This document shows, piece after piece, positions 1 to 9,444 of a DNA stretch of 64,000 nucleotides. Position 1 is the stretch's first letter. Every line of letters begins with the position of its first letter. The position numbers and the translations under genes were made by a program. The stretch is from Flavobacteriaceae bacterium (GTDB lineage Bacteria; Bacteroidota; Bacteroidia; Flavobacteriales; Flavobacteriaceae): assembly GCA_025800395.1 (NCBI GenBank), contig JAOXRU010000576.1:1-64000 (forward strand), given 5' to 3'. The notes beneath the pieces were generated by a model, which did no database searches, was not told the DNA's origin, and worked only from the letters and a program-made list of their open reading frames with translations.

Positions 1-135
1 GCTTTCTATAGATTTATTTTGTCTTTCCTTATGCGTCGTTGTGATCTTTTCGAGCTATAAATAGCCCTTCAAAGCCACGCCTAGCCTAAGAAAATCAAAA
101 TAAACTGTGTGCGTAAGTTATATCGAACTCACGTT
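1..135 (-). mobile_element. MITE-like dispersed repeat, copy A (truncated by window start)
   Basis: Reverse complement begins AACGTGAGTTCGATATAACTTACGCACACAGTTTATTTTGATTTTCTTAGGCTAGGCGTGGCTTTGAAGGGCTATTTAT, nearly identical to the copy at 61692; terminus ...CTCACGTT ends at 135, followed by ATTT. Confidence 0.8.
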
Positions 136-253
136 ATTTAGGACAGGATTGAAATAAAACCATATGTTGTAAGTAAAAGTTTTGTGTTACTAAAGAAATA
201 AGCTATTTTGGTAGAATACTTTTTTAGTCTCATCTTTACAACGCCTTAAATCT

Positions 254-724
254 ATGAGAAATGCAATAGTTACTGTTACTAGAGAAACCATTGGAAATGC
301 CCATATTTTAAGTTTTCCAGAACGTCCTAGGCCATATATTGTGTATCAAGTACCATTATATCGAGTGATTGTTTCAGGAACAAATACTACAGGATCAAGA
401 ATATCCGAAGAATTTGAAGCAATACGTTTTGGAGTACATCGAACTTGGTCAAGAGAGGTTAGAATCGTTGGACTAGCAGATGAGCAAACATAATTTGGAT
501 TGGGATTATATTACTACCATGCAAGAAGAAGCTTGGCGGGTATGCCGGTTTTTTCATTCACAGAGGACCCCATAACCCTCTTGGAGCAAATATGGGATAG
601 GTTTAATAATACCATAAAATCTTTTACAGGTTTGCAAAGTGAATTTCAAATAGGAAACAATCGATTACTTACAGCACAATATGAAAGTGCAACTCGTCCT
701 CCATTAATAATTGTTAGATCATGA
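254..724 (+). pseudogene. Frameshifted remnant of a toxin-like (YD-repeat/Rhs C-terminal, possibly YkuD-like) domain
   Basis: Continuous homology-like reading jumps frames: 254-490 (..FEAIRFGVHRTWSREVRIVGLADEQT), 480-575 (MSKHNLDWDYITTMQEEAWRV), 541-600 (YAGFFIHRGPHNPLGANMG*), 602-724 (FNNTIKSFTGL..YESATRPPLIIVRS). Confidence 0.5.
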
Positions 725-1356
725 AAAATATAATCATCCTCGTATTATGCATAGGTAGCGTTATTTCTTGTAAAGAGCAACCTAAAAAAAATACCCTACA
801 AACAAATAAAATAAGTGTTAAAGACAGTGTAGAAACCATAGTAGAAGAACCTATTCAAACTTTTTCTATAACATTTAGTCAGCTAGAACCTAAAGTGTCG
901 AAAGAATTTTTAGAATGGAATGCCGTATTATCTTCCTCTTTTGAGGACGATACAAAAAATTCTCATGCAAAAGATGTAGAACGAAGCATAAAACATCTAG
1001 AAAAAAACAGCTTTATGGCCAAGCTCTCCAGTGATTTTAAGAATTCTAATTTTAGTAAAGCAAAAATAATGTCTGTTTCTTTCTTAAAACACCAATATGA
1101 AAATATACGCTTAATGGAATGGGTTTTTGATAGTGAAAAAGAACCTATTTCGTGTATAAAGAGTTTGAATAATTATAAGGAAGTTACCATTCATTTTAAG
1201 GTTTTTAATTGGATATGGATTCAACAGAAAAACAAACTTTATTTAATAGCTGCAAACAATTACAGACCTAGCGATAAACCAATGCAAGAAATAAAAAACC
1301 AATTAATTTCAATTATAAAAGCACATGGTTCTTTTAAAGAACAAGAGGTTTGGTAA
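721..1356 (+). CDS. Lipoprotein of unknown function, candidate immunity protein
   Basis: ORF with lipobox (MKNIIILVLCIGSVISC); ATG overlaps the upstream stop (ATGA). Confidence 0.7.
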   Translation: MKNIIILVLCIGSVISCKEQPKKNTLQTNKISVKDSVETIVEEPIQTFSITFSQLEPKVSKEFLEWNAVLSSSFEDDTKNSHAKDVERSIKHLEKNSFMAKLSSDFKNSNFSKAKIMSVSFLKHQYENIRLMEWVFDSEKEPISCIKSLNNYKEVTIHFKVFNWIWIQQKNKLYLIAANNYRPSDKPMQEIKNQLISIIKAHGSFKEQEVW

Positions 1357-1364
1357 AGTTATTT

Positions 1365-1574
1365 AACGTGAGGTCGATATAAATTATCTTCACAGAAGCC
1401 TTATAAATAGTGAAATTTGGATTAAAAAGGTGCAGGTAAACCCTTAATTCAAGGCTTTTTAGAAAAAAGATTGCTGTTTATAAGGCTTTCTATAGATTTA
1501 TTTTGATTTTCTTAGGCTAGTCGTGGCTTTGAAGGGCTATTTGTTGGGGTTGTTCTACACTTGAAATGGTATTG
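1365..1574. mobile_element. MITE-like dispersed repeat, copy B (composite/rearranged)
   Basis: 1365-1436 matches the reverse complement of the right arm of copy E (AACGTGAGGTCGATATAAATTATCTTCACAGAAGCCTTATAAATAGTGAAATTTGGATT); about 1497-1574 matches the left arm in plus orientation. Confidence 0.7.
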
Positions 1575-1636
1575 CTTTTTTCAACGCCAGTTGGTATACA
1601 CCAGAAATGGTAGTAGCTCCCATTTAGTAATATAGC

Positions 1637-1800
1637 TTGTGTGAGGGATGGCAGTGGTAGCTTTTTTGGGGTGCTAAACTAGCTGCGCTTGCAGACGGAG
1701 GCGACCAAAGGAAGCCCACGTAATGCTAGCAAAGCTTTTGGCAGCGCAAAAAACTACAAACGTACAGCCCGGCCCCGACCTTTTGGGCGGGGGCACACCC
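1637..1800. repeat. Structured GC-rich intergenic element (GTGAGGGATGG ... ACAGCCCGGCCCCGACC-TTTT-GGGCGGGGGCACACCC)
   Basis: GC-rich island in AT-rich intergenic DNA, ending in a CCCCG.CC/GG.CGGGG hairpin; resembles an intergenic element I have seen in other Bacteroidota genomes. Confidence 0.5.
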
Positions 1801-1902
1801 AAAAAAGAAATCGAAGCGAAATACCTAAGGGATATCTTTTATATTCTAAAATTCCTCTTTTTCACAAAAGATACCAGATATTTTATGTTCAGACAGCTAT
1901 AA

Positions 1903-3021
1903 TTATAAATGAAATATAGCCGCGAGCACAAAGGAGGCAAGGTTGTCCTGTGGTTCTAGATCGCTGTCTAGGAAGGGGGAGATGCTAGCCTTGTCGTAGC
2001 GCAGTTCGGGCTTAATAGTTAGTGGGCCAAAATGCATATCTGCGGTAAAGGTGAGTGCCCAGGTTTCGGTATCGGCACCATAAACCGGGCCGCCATCTTC
2101 TAGTTCTTTAAAAAACTCGGCGCGTATGCCTAGTGCGGTGTTTTCGCTAATGCTGTATTCTGGGTAGAGGGCAACGCCATAGAAGCCAACATCGTCTGTG
2201 GCTTGGTAGCTGGCATTAATACCGGTAAAGAAGCTATCGGAGAATTGTATACCGCCAGTATAATCTATCTGAAACAGGGGGTCTATGTCTATATCTTGCG
2301 CAGTGCCATTTACTATAGCGCGGTCGAAGCCTTGCTCGCCATAGAGTATATTAAGGTACTGGTCTTTATAGCCCAACTGTGCGCCTAGAGAGTATTTTCC
2401 GAAAGGATTACGATCGGTAAAATCGGTAGCACTCATAATAGCAAGCATGGCAGAAACGCCACCGCCAAGATCTATATCTGCTTTAATTCCCGAATGCGAA
2501 AACGGCCCATAGCTAAACAGGTAGGAAGTACTGTAATGAAAATTATCTACAGGGCTAATAACTTCGTACCCCAAAAAGGTATTAAAGTTTCCTAGGGTAA
2601 GTTTTAGCTTATCTGTGGCCTGCCAGTACACGTATAACTGGTTAATAATGTTGGTAGACCCAACTGGGGAGCCAAAAACGGCATCTTCGCCTCTAGGGCC
2701 AAACACCAAATCGGCTACGGCACCAAATTTTTTACCCTCGTAAGAACCCACTACATTTACCATACCTAGCGCAAAACCAGCATCGTTAGCAAAGGAGCTC
2801 GCAGGTGCAGAAGGCGGTACATAGCCTGTAATTTGGCTATCCGTAATTAAAGGAATATCTTTGTTGAGGCCGTTGAGGTTTTGGCGAAAATAGGTATCTA
2901 TAGAGCCACTAAACTTCCAGGGTTTTTCGGTTTCTTCTTGTGCCATAAGGCTACATAGGCATCCTAGGCTTAGGAAGAAACTGCTTAAAACGTTGCGGTT
3001 TACAATAAAATTCTTTCTCAT
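1903..3021 (-). CDS. Outer membrane beta-barrel porin (OmpL-like, beta-barrel porin-2 type)
   Basis: Signal peptide, alternating beta-barrel pattern, C-terminal FVLAAIFHL; downstream of amt. Confidence 0.75.
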   Translation of the reverse strand: MRKNFIVNRNVLSSFFLSLGCLCSLMAQEETEKPWKFSGSIDTYFRQNLNGLNKDIPLITDSQITGYVPPSAPASSFANDAGFALGMVNVVGSYEGKKFGAVADLVFGPRGEDAVFGSPVGSTNIINQLYVYWQATDKLKLTLGNFNTFLGYEVISPVDNFHYSTSYLFSYGPFSHSGIKADIDLGGGVSAMLAIMSATDFTDRNPFGKYSLGAQLGYKDQYLNILYGEQGFDRAIVNGTAQDIDIDPLFQIDYTGGIQFSDSFFTGINASYQATDDVGFYGVALYPEYSISENTALGIRAEFFKELEDGGPVYGADTETWALTFTADMHFGPLTIKPELRYDKASISPFLDSDLEPQDNLASFVLAAIFHL

Positions 3022-3145
3022 AATTCTAAAGATTATTCTCTCTGTTTGGAGAGATGGTTAGACAAATAGATGATTAGGAAAGGATGGTACGGAGCGTTCT
3101 GCCAAACGCTCCGTTTACCTTATAAATAGTTAGTTGATAGTTTTC

Positions 3146-4390
3146 TTAATGCTGATTCATACGAAAATCGGAATAGGCATCCATACCATGTTCGTGCATA
3201 TCTAGTCCTTCTACTTCTTCTAGTTTAGAAACGCGTATTCCCATAGTTTTCTTAAGGCTAAAGAGAATTACAAAGGCGGTAAGCGAGCAGAATACTGCGG
3301 TGCTTAGTACGCCAACAGCCTGGTAGCCGAGTTGTGTAATACCTGCCTTATCGCCAAAGATACCTACTGCTAGAGTACCCCATATTCCGCAGATAAGGTG
3401 TACGGCAATAGCACCCACGGGATCGTCTAGTTTTAGTCTGTCTATAAATGCAACTGCCAGTACAATAAGGGCACCAGACAAGAGGCCAATAATAATGGCT
3501 TCGAAGGGGCTCATAAGATCTGCTCCAGCAGTAATACCTACTAGTCCGCCTAAGATTCCGTTGGAAAACATAGTAAGGTCGAAATTTTTATACATAATTG
3601 TACTTAGGAAAAAGGCACCTATACCGCCAGTTGCTGCAGCAAGGCAGGTGGTGGTAAGCACTAGAGAGGTGGTGGCAGGGTCTGCCGAGAGTACCGATCC
3701 GCCATTAAAGCCAAACCATCCGAGCCATAGAATAAGCACCCCAGCTACTGCCAGAGGCAAGTTATGTCCTGGGATGGCTTTAGGTTTGCCATCTTCGCCA
3801 AATTTGCCCACACGTGGTCCCAGCAGCCATACGGCTATAATGGCAGCCCATCCGCCAACAGAGTGTACTAGGGTAGAGCCTGCAAAATCGTAAAAGCCAG
3901 CCTCATCTCCGCCTAGGGTAGAGAGAAATCCGCCTCCCCATTGCCAGGAGCCAACAATAGGATAGATAAGTCCTACATATATAACGGTAAATAGCATAAA
4001 GCTTTCTAGTTTAATACGTTCTGCTACTGCCCCAGATACTATAGTAGCTGCTGTGGCGGCAAACATTCCCTGAAATAGGAAGTCGGTAAAATACGTATAC
4101 CCACCATCTGCATAGTCTGGTGTAAGACCGTTTTCTGGCACAGGAAGTCCAAAGCCTGCAAATCCTATATAGCCATTAAACTCTCCAGGATACATAAGGT
4201 TAAAGCCGCCTATGTAGTACAATACTAGTCCTACACAAATAATAAATATATTTTTAAATAAGATGTTTACGGTGTTTTTTTGGCGGGTAAGACCAATCTC
4301 TAAGAAAGAGAACCCTAGGTGCATAAAAAATACCAGGGCGGTACATACCATCATCCATACGTTGTTTGCTGTAAATAATCCGGTTTCCAT
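3146..4390 (-). CDS. amt: Ammonium transporter
   Basis: Amt family motifs (FQGMFAATAATIVSGAVAERIKLESF, DFAGSTLVHSVGGWAA, GWFGFNGGS). Confidence 0.95.
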   Translation of the reverse strand: METGLFTANNVWMMVCTALVFFMHLGFSFLEIGLTRQKNTVNILFKNIFIICVGLVLYYIGGFNLMYPGEFNGYIGFAGFGLPVPENGLTPDYADGGYTYFTDFLFQGMFAATAATIVSGAVAERIKLESFMLFTVIYVGLIYPIVGSWQWGGGFLSTLGGDEAGFYDFAGSTLVHSVGGWAAIIAVWLLGPRVGKFGEDGKPKAIPGHNLPLAVAGVLILWLGWFGFNGGSVLSADPATTSLVLTTTCLAAATGGIGAFFLSTIMYKNFDLTMFSNGILGGLVGITAGADLMSPFEAIIIGLLSGALIVLAVAFIDRLKLDDPVGAIAVHLICGIWGTLAVGIFGDKAGITQLGYQAVGVLSTAVFCSLTAFVILFSLKKTMGIRVSKLEEVEGLDMHEHGMDAYSDFRMNQH

Positions 4391-4404
4391 ACTGTAGTTT
4401 TTAG

Positions 4405-4743
4405 TTAGTTAATTCCTTTTTCTCCGTTTTCTTTGGTGCGTATGCGATAGGAGTTTATAACATCGGATACAAATATTTTTCCATCTCCTACCTCTCCGGT
4501 ATAAGCCGACTCGAGTAAGGCTTCTACGGTACGTTCCACAAACGTATCGGTAACTACGATGGTAAGATAGCGTCTTTGTATATCGGCGGTACTATAGGTA
4601 ATACCTCTATAGACGTGCGCTTGTTTTTCGTTTCCTACTCCGGTAACGTCCCAGTAGCTAAAAAAATTAACTTCGATTTGATGCAACGCTTTTTTTACGG
4701 CATCGAACCTTGATTTTCTGATGATAGCTTCGATTTTCTTCAT
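4405..4743 (-). CDS. glnK: P-II family nitrogen regulator
   Basis: MKKIEAIIRKSRFDAVKKAL...TVVTDTFVERTVEALLESAYTGEVGDGKIFV; adjacent to amt. Confidence 0.92.
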   Translation of the reverse strand: MKKIEAIIRKSRFDAVKKALHQIEVNFFSYWDVTGVGNEKQAHVYRGITYSTADIQRRYLTIVVTDTFVERTVEALLESAYTGEVGDGKIFVSDVINSYRIRTKENGEKGIN

Positions 4744-5228
4744 AAAAAGTTAGTTTGATTCCCTCAAATCTAGCAATTTAGAAATATAACCCCTAAAAAA
4801 ATAGGGGTAATCCCCACAGAAATATGATTATTATAAAATATGCCCCTTAAAAAAGAAGGGTGTGTAAAATTTTGTACGTATAAATATGATATTGAAATTG
4901 TTTTTCAGGGAGATAGGTCTAGTTTTTTGGATATTTTATGTAGAAATATGACCTATAATTTAGATTATTTTAGGCTAGAAATGCTAATAATTGTTATAAA
5001 GGGAATACCCAGCCTTGCCTATAGATGGTTGCCTTTTTTTATAGCATTCAAAATTACTGGAATGAAGACAGCAAAAAACAAGTAATCTTGTGTGCTCAGT
5101 TCGTCGGTATGCGCTAAATTTTGGAGGTAAAAATCTAAGGGATGGAATTTTGGGCAGCGTGCGTGGGATGTGTTCGTTAAGGTTTTGAGTAGGTAGGGAT
5201 GCGTGTGTGTACGATATAGGTAACAAAA

Positions 5229-5441
5229 CTATTTCTTCTCCCATCTACACAATTTTCTGCCGTAGTTTTGTGCTTTCTTTAAGGATACCTTTTTTATTTT
5301 TGCTTTACAATTTTTTAAGCCCTTACAGTTTTTTTTTAGGTGATAGGCTTTGCTAGCAGTGCTATTGCAGATATAGACTTCTTTGGGAGTGCTTTGTAGT
5401 CCTAAAAAAAGAATAAAAGATAAGTAAAGGAGATATTTCAT
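5229..5441 (-). CDS. Small secreted four-Cys protein of unknown function
   Basis: Signal-like N-terminus; YICNSTASKAYHLKKNCKGLKNCKAKIKKVSLKKAQNYGRKLC. Confidence 0.6.
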   Translation of the reverse strand: MKYLLYLSFILFLGLQSTPKEVYICNSTASKAYHLKKNCKGLKNCKAKIKKVSLKKAQNYGRKLCRWEKK

Positions 5442-5449
5442 AGTTCTTT

Positions 5450-6127
5450 TTATTTTCCTCCAATCAACCCAAGCGATTGGGCTATAAACACCAATTGAGT
5501 GTTGTTTTTGGCATTGAATGCATCTCTGAGTTTGCTGATTTTGCTTTCGATAGAACGAATTCCACTAGGACTGATATTTTCTTGGGCAAAATAGCTACTG
5601 ATTTCTCCTTGTTTGTAGCCATTGGCAAGTAGGAACAAGATTTTTTTGTCGTATTCGTTCAGTTCTATAATGTTTTTACTGCTCAGCGCCTTATAGGCAA
5701 TTGGGCATGTAAATTGTTGCGTGTTTGCAACGGCAGTTAGTGCTTTTCCCAGTTCTTTCAAACCGTGTCTGCCTTTGCAAACATAGGCGTTCACCTCTAG
5801 ATTGTTGATCAGTTCTTTGATAATGGCCGATTTGGATTCGGCGCTAAACACGATGATTTTCTGATCGGGAATCTGCTTTTTTACCGCTTCTACCAATTCT
5901 AATCCGCCTGAGAGTTGCTGGGGATGATGGTCTTGTTGAAAAGACAGATCGGTGAGCAGCAGATCGTAAGCTTGGCCTTCTTCTCTGGCTTGGGTAAGCA
6001 TCATTAAGGCCTTGTCGCAGTAGGGAGTCCTATCTACTTTTGCAGAGGTGTGTTCAGATACAAAACTACAGATGCCCAATTGTTCGTTGTCTACATCCTC
6101 GGCTATCAAAATTCTTTTATACATCAT
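5450..6127 (-). CDS. Response regulator with LuxR-type HTH
   Basis: REC domain (ILIAEDVDNEQLG, LLLTDLSF) and HTH; adjacent to a histidine kinase. Confidence 0.85.
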   Translation of the reverse strand: MMYKRILIAEDVDNEQLGICSFVSEHTSAKVDRTPYCDKALMMLTQAREEGQAYDLLLTDLSFQQDHHPQQLSGGLELVEAVKKQIPDQKIIVFSAESKSAIIKELINNLEVNAYVCKGRHGLKELGKALTAVANTQQFTCPIAYKALSSKNIIELNEYDKKILFLLANGYKQGEISSYFAQENISPSGIRSIESKISKLRDAFNAKNNTQLVFIAQSLGLIGGK

Positions 6128-6132
6128 TTCTA

Positions 6133-7980
6133 TTAAATCGGAATGCTTATTTTGGTTTTAAATCCTTGCTGGGGTTGCGATTCAAAAATACATTTTCCTT
6201 TGAGATCTTTAGTGCGGTTTTCCACATGCATCAATCCATTTTTCTTGGAGGATTGTTTCCAATCCACACCGATGCCATTATCTACTATCTGTATATGTAG
6301 TTTTTTGGAGGTTTTGCTAAACTGCACAGAGACCAAGCTAGCCGTGCTGTGTTTGTGCATATTGGTCATTAGTTCTTTGATGATAAAATACAGTTCTTCT
6401 TTTATGGTAGAAGGGATGTTTTCCCAAAAACCATCTTCTGTTTCGGATAGGATAATCTGCACGGTATCGTCCGAATAGGCATGTAATAAGTCTTTGATTT
6501 CTTCTGCATAGGCAGAACCAGTTTCGACATACTGTTCTCTAGAGAAGGAACGAATTTTTTCGTATACTTTATCCAAACTATCTATTATAGGCAACAGTTT
6601 GTCTTGTTTGAGACTTTGCAATTGGTGCACCGACAAAAAAAGGGAACTCCCGACCTCATCATGCAAAGTTTTGGAAAGCACACGTTGGGTTCTATGGCGC
6701 TCTTTTACGCGTATAAGCTGGTTCTTTTTGTAGAAATACAAATACAGCCCCAATCCTAGTATCAACAAGCAAATGACCAATCCAACGAGGGTGAAATTTC
6801 TTTTTTCTTGTCGTTGTAAAGCAACCTCTTGTCTAGCTAGTTCGAGATCTTTTTGAGTTTTCTCTGCTCGGAGCTTTTGGTTGTTAAATCGAGTAGAGGC
6901 ATAGATATCGCGGTTTTTTTGAAACAATAGGTATCGTTTTTTTTGAATCTCTTGCTGCAATATAGCCAGAGGGGCAATGTTTTGTTTTGCGGCTATTTTT
7001 AGTGGAATGAGTACCTCTAGGGCTTCCAAAATGCTCCTTGGATTTTGCAGCTTTTGGGCGTAGTCTAGGGCCAAATTGGCATACTGCAGTGCGCTATTGG
7101 GCTGTGTTTTTTGGTAATAATTGGCCAGATGTACACTGCTGGAGATCAAATCGGTTTGCCTGTTTAGAGCTTTTCTCAGTCGAAATCCCTCTAAGAACAA
7201 GGCTTCACTCTCGGTATTGTGCTTGTTTTCTAGCCACTTCACTCTTCCTAGATTGGTAGTGTACCTAGCCTTCATTTCGGACTTTTGGCGTGTAAGGCTG
7301 TCTTGGAGGATCGCTTCCAATACCGCAATGCTGGCTCCATATTGCTGTAGGTTTGCCAGTATATTGGCCTTGGTGTTTTGGTATTTGAGCAAATCTCTGC
7401 GTTGGACCTCTTTGGAAGGAATTTGTGGCAAGATTTCTTCAAAGATTTTTCGATTCCATTCCAAGGCTTCTTTGGCTTGGCCGTTTTCTTTGAGTGCTAC
7501 TGCTATCAAATGGTGTAGGGTAGCATGCTTGTGGGGTTTTTGGTTCTTTTTTAAATAGCGCAACGCTTCTATAGCCGTGATTTTGCTCCCAGTATAATCG
7601 CCCAGTATATTTTGGTTGTTTGCCATGGATATCAGCGTGTTGACTATAGCGATGCTGCTTTTGGTTTGCAAATAGTTTTCGTAGGCTTTGGTATGATAAT
7701 AAAAAGCGCTGTCTATTTTTTGTAATTCATAGGCATAAAAACCCAAATAGCGATAGGCTTTTCCAACTTTCTTGAACCGACCAGTCTTTTTTGCTGCATA
7801 GAGAAGCCGCTTGGCATACCAATATGCGCTATCTATCTTTTGTTCTTTTTTTAGAGATCTTATTTTAGCTCTGAGGGCATCGTACCCAAGGCTATCCTTG
7901 GTCTTTTTTGGGAATTCTGCATGCAAAGGATGAGAAATAGCTATAACCAAAAAGAGGGATAAAACGATTTTGTATTTCAT
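6133..7980 (-). CDS. TPR-containing sensor histidine kinase (HPK7/LiaS-like)
   Basis: N-terminal TPRs, transmembrane segment, TLHDEVGSSLF H-box, VDNGIGVDWKQSSKKNGLMHVENR ATPase. Confidence 0.88.
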   Translation of the reverse strand: MKYKIVLSLFLVIAISHPLHAEFPKKTKDSLGYDALRAKIRSLKKEQKIDSAYWYAKRLLYAAKKTGRFKKVGKAYRYLGFYAYELQKIDSAFYYHTKAYENYLQTKSSIAIVNTLISMANNQNILGDYTGSKITAIEALRYLKKNQKPHKHATLHHLIAVALKENGQAKEALEWNRKIFEEILPQIPSKEVQRRDLLKYQNTKANILANLQQYGASIAVLEAILQDSLTRQKSEMKARYTTNLGRVKWLENKHNTESEALFLEGFRLRKALNRQTDLISSSVHLANYYQKTQPNSALQYANLALDYAQKLQNPRSILEALEVLIPLKIAAKQNIAPLAILQQEIQKKRYLLFQKNRDIYASTRFNNQKLRAEKTQKDLELARQEVALQRQEKRNFTLVGLVICLLILGLGLYLYFYKKNQLIRVKERHRTQRVLSKTLHDEVGSSLFLSVHQLQSLKQDKLLPIIDSLDKVYEKIRSFSREQYVETGSAYAEEIKDLLHAYSDDTVQIILSETEDGFWENIPSTIKEELYFIIKELMTNMHKHSTASLVSVQFSKTSKKLHIQIVDNGIGVDWKQSSKKNGLMHVENRTKDLKGKCIFESQPQQGFKTKISIPI

Positions 7981-8013
7981 CCCTCTAAAGTAGTAATTTA
8001 TATTCTACAAAAA

Positions 8014-8208
8014 TTAATTCTCCCCATTATTTTCCTCCGCTTCTTCCTCGTCATCTTCTTCCGGATCGGGGGGAGGAACATCCCCATCGTCACCTACCGT
8101 TGCTTGGGTTGGATAGAGGGCATTCTCCGAAGTTAGATCGGAAGTTGTACAAGAAAATAAGAAACTGTTGGATAATATAATAGCCATCAATAATAAGAAC
8201 TTTTTCAT
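8014..8208 (-). CDS. Small acidic lipoprotein
   Basis: MKKFLLLMAIILSNSFLFSC lipobox; acidic tail DPEEDDEEEAEEN. Confidence 0.5.
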   Translation of the reverse strand: MKKFLLLMAIILSNSFLFSCTTSDLTSENALYPTQATVGDDGDVPPPDPEEDDEEEAEENNGEN

Positions 8209-8239
8209 AATAAAATAATTTGAAAATTAAACATGCCAG

Positions 8240-8301
8240 TAGTTGCATGGGGTTTGAGCCCATGGACGTCAACTAGGCCGATAAATGAAAGGAGGCGCCT
8301 C
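8240..8301. other. Structured intergenic element (nested stems)
   Basis: TAGTTG(8240-8245)/CAACTA(8270-8275) enclosing CATGGG(8246-8251)/CCCATG(8259-8264) with a 7-nt loop; palindrome GAGGCGCCTC at 8292-8301. Confidence 0.45.
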
Positions 8302-8533
8302 GCTTTCGGGGAAGTGATTTTGAAAAAGACAACTAAAAAAATGAGGGGGCTTACTTCCCAACAAACAACCACAGTTTTTAGCAGTATTTTTCTGGTTTTA
8401 AATTGGTTTGTCTATTTTTGTTTTTAGAGGACAATTCCAATTCTGAAGCAAATGTAGGGGGGGTAGGGTACTGTGCTGGCACAGGATACGTGGAATTCGG
8501 ATTATACGGAAAATTCAGATTGAAATCGAAAGA

Positions 8534-9397
8534 ATGGATACAGTAACAGTATATCGAAAACAGCTTTTTCAAAAATATCAGGCAGACAAAGGAGGAGATT
8601 TAAGTGTTTATTTAGTACATCCAACAGAGGCTTTGATACGCGAAGCTTGCATCTTGTTATATAGACAATCTACAGACGAAATGGACAAGAAAACTCTGCA
8701 GTTTTATTTTAAATACACAGAACAAGCAGAAGAGCAAGCAATCCTAAAAAGTATAAGAAACGGCAAGTTTCGTTCCATAGAAAAATTTCTTAAAGAAGGA
8801 ACAAACACAACTGAAGTTCCCAGGTTAGATATGATAGCACTACTCCTCGATTTTAAGCATAGACCATACACGGTTTTTCGAAAAAATTTCGAAATAAGCA
8901 TGCAAGAAGGACTGCAGCAAAATGAAGCCAATACTCCTATACAGAAAAGCGTGTCTAATAGCAAGGATGAGGTAGAAAATGGTACCCGAGCCATTAAGAT
9001 GAAAAGCTTGACTACACCCAGGTTTTTTGCCTTAGGTTTTTTAGTTGTTGGAGGGATATGGTTGGGTACTATGTTTGCTTCGGATGCAACTGTTTTGAAG
9101 ACAGAAAAGGAGATTTCTAAATGCATGACATGGCAAGAAAACAGGTATGTATCGAGCCCTTGTAATGAAGGACAACAAAGCCTAACCTATGATCAGAAGC
9201 TGGTAGACGATTTTAGAATGGTAGTTTTAGATTCGACGATGACTTTGTTTGATAATGGAAAACCCTTGTACTGGTATCATAAACATCAAGGAGAAGTCAC
9301 ATTTTTTACCAGCGGGGGCAAACATCCTATTACAGGAAAAAGACTTAGGCCTATAAGCGAACGTATCATTCGCAAGGAAATTTATGGGGAGAATTGA
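8534..9397 (+). CDS. Hypothetical membrane-anchored protein
   Basis: Long ORF with one TM segment (FFALGFLVVGGIWLGTMFA). Confidence 0.65.
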   Translation: MDTVTVYRKQLFQKYQADKGGDLSVYLVHPTEALIREACILLYRQSTDEMDKKTLQFYFKYTEQAEEQAILKSIRNGKFRSIEKFLKEGTNTTEVPRLDMIALLLDFKHRPYTVFRKNFEISMQEGLQQNEANTPIQKSVSNSKDEVENGTRAIKMKSLTTPRFFALGFLVVGGIWLGTMFASDATVLKTEKEISKCMTWQENRYVSSPCNEGQQSLTYDQKLVDDFRMVVLDSTMTLFDNGKPLYWYHKHQGEVTFFTSGGKHPITGKRLRPISERIIRKEIYGEN

Positions 9398-9444
9398 ATA
9401 TCCTTTGCCGAACTTTTTATGGCAAATACCAAAAAGTGATATTT

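Noticed and set aside
1689-1919. 76-aa plus-strand ORF with RTARPRPFGRGHTQKRNRSEIPKG
   Set aside because: Lies within the GC-rich structured intergenic element and overlaps the porin 3' end; no start context or protein-like composition.
8240-8275. Possible tRNA gene
   Set aside because: Only a T-arm/acceptor-like portion is present; no D-arm or anticodon arm could be folded from neighbouring sequence.
8233-8427. 64-aa ORF MPVVAWGLSPWTSTRP...
   Set aside because: Covers the nested hairpin element; better explained as non-coding structured sequence.
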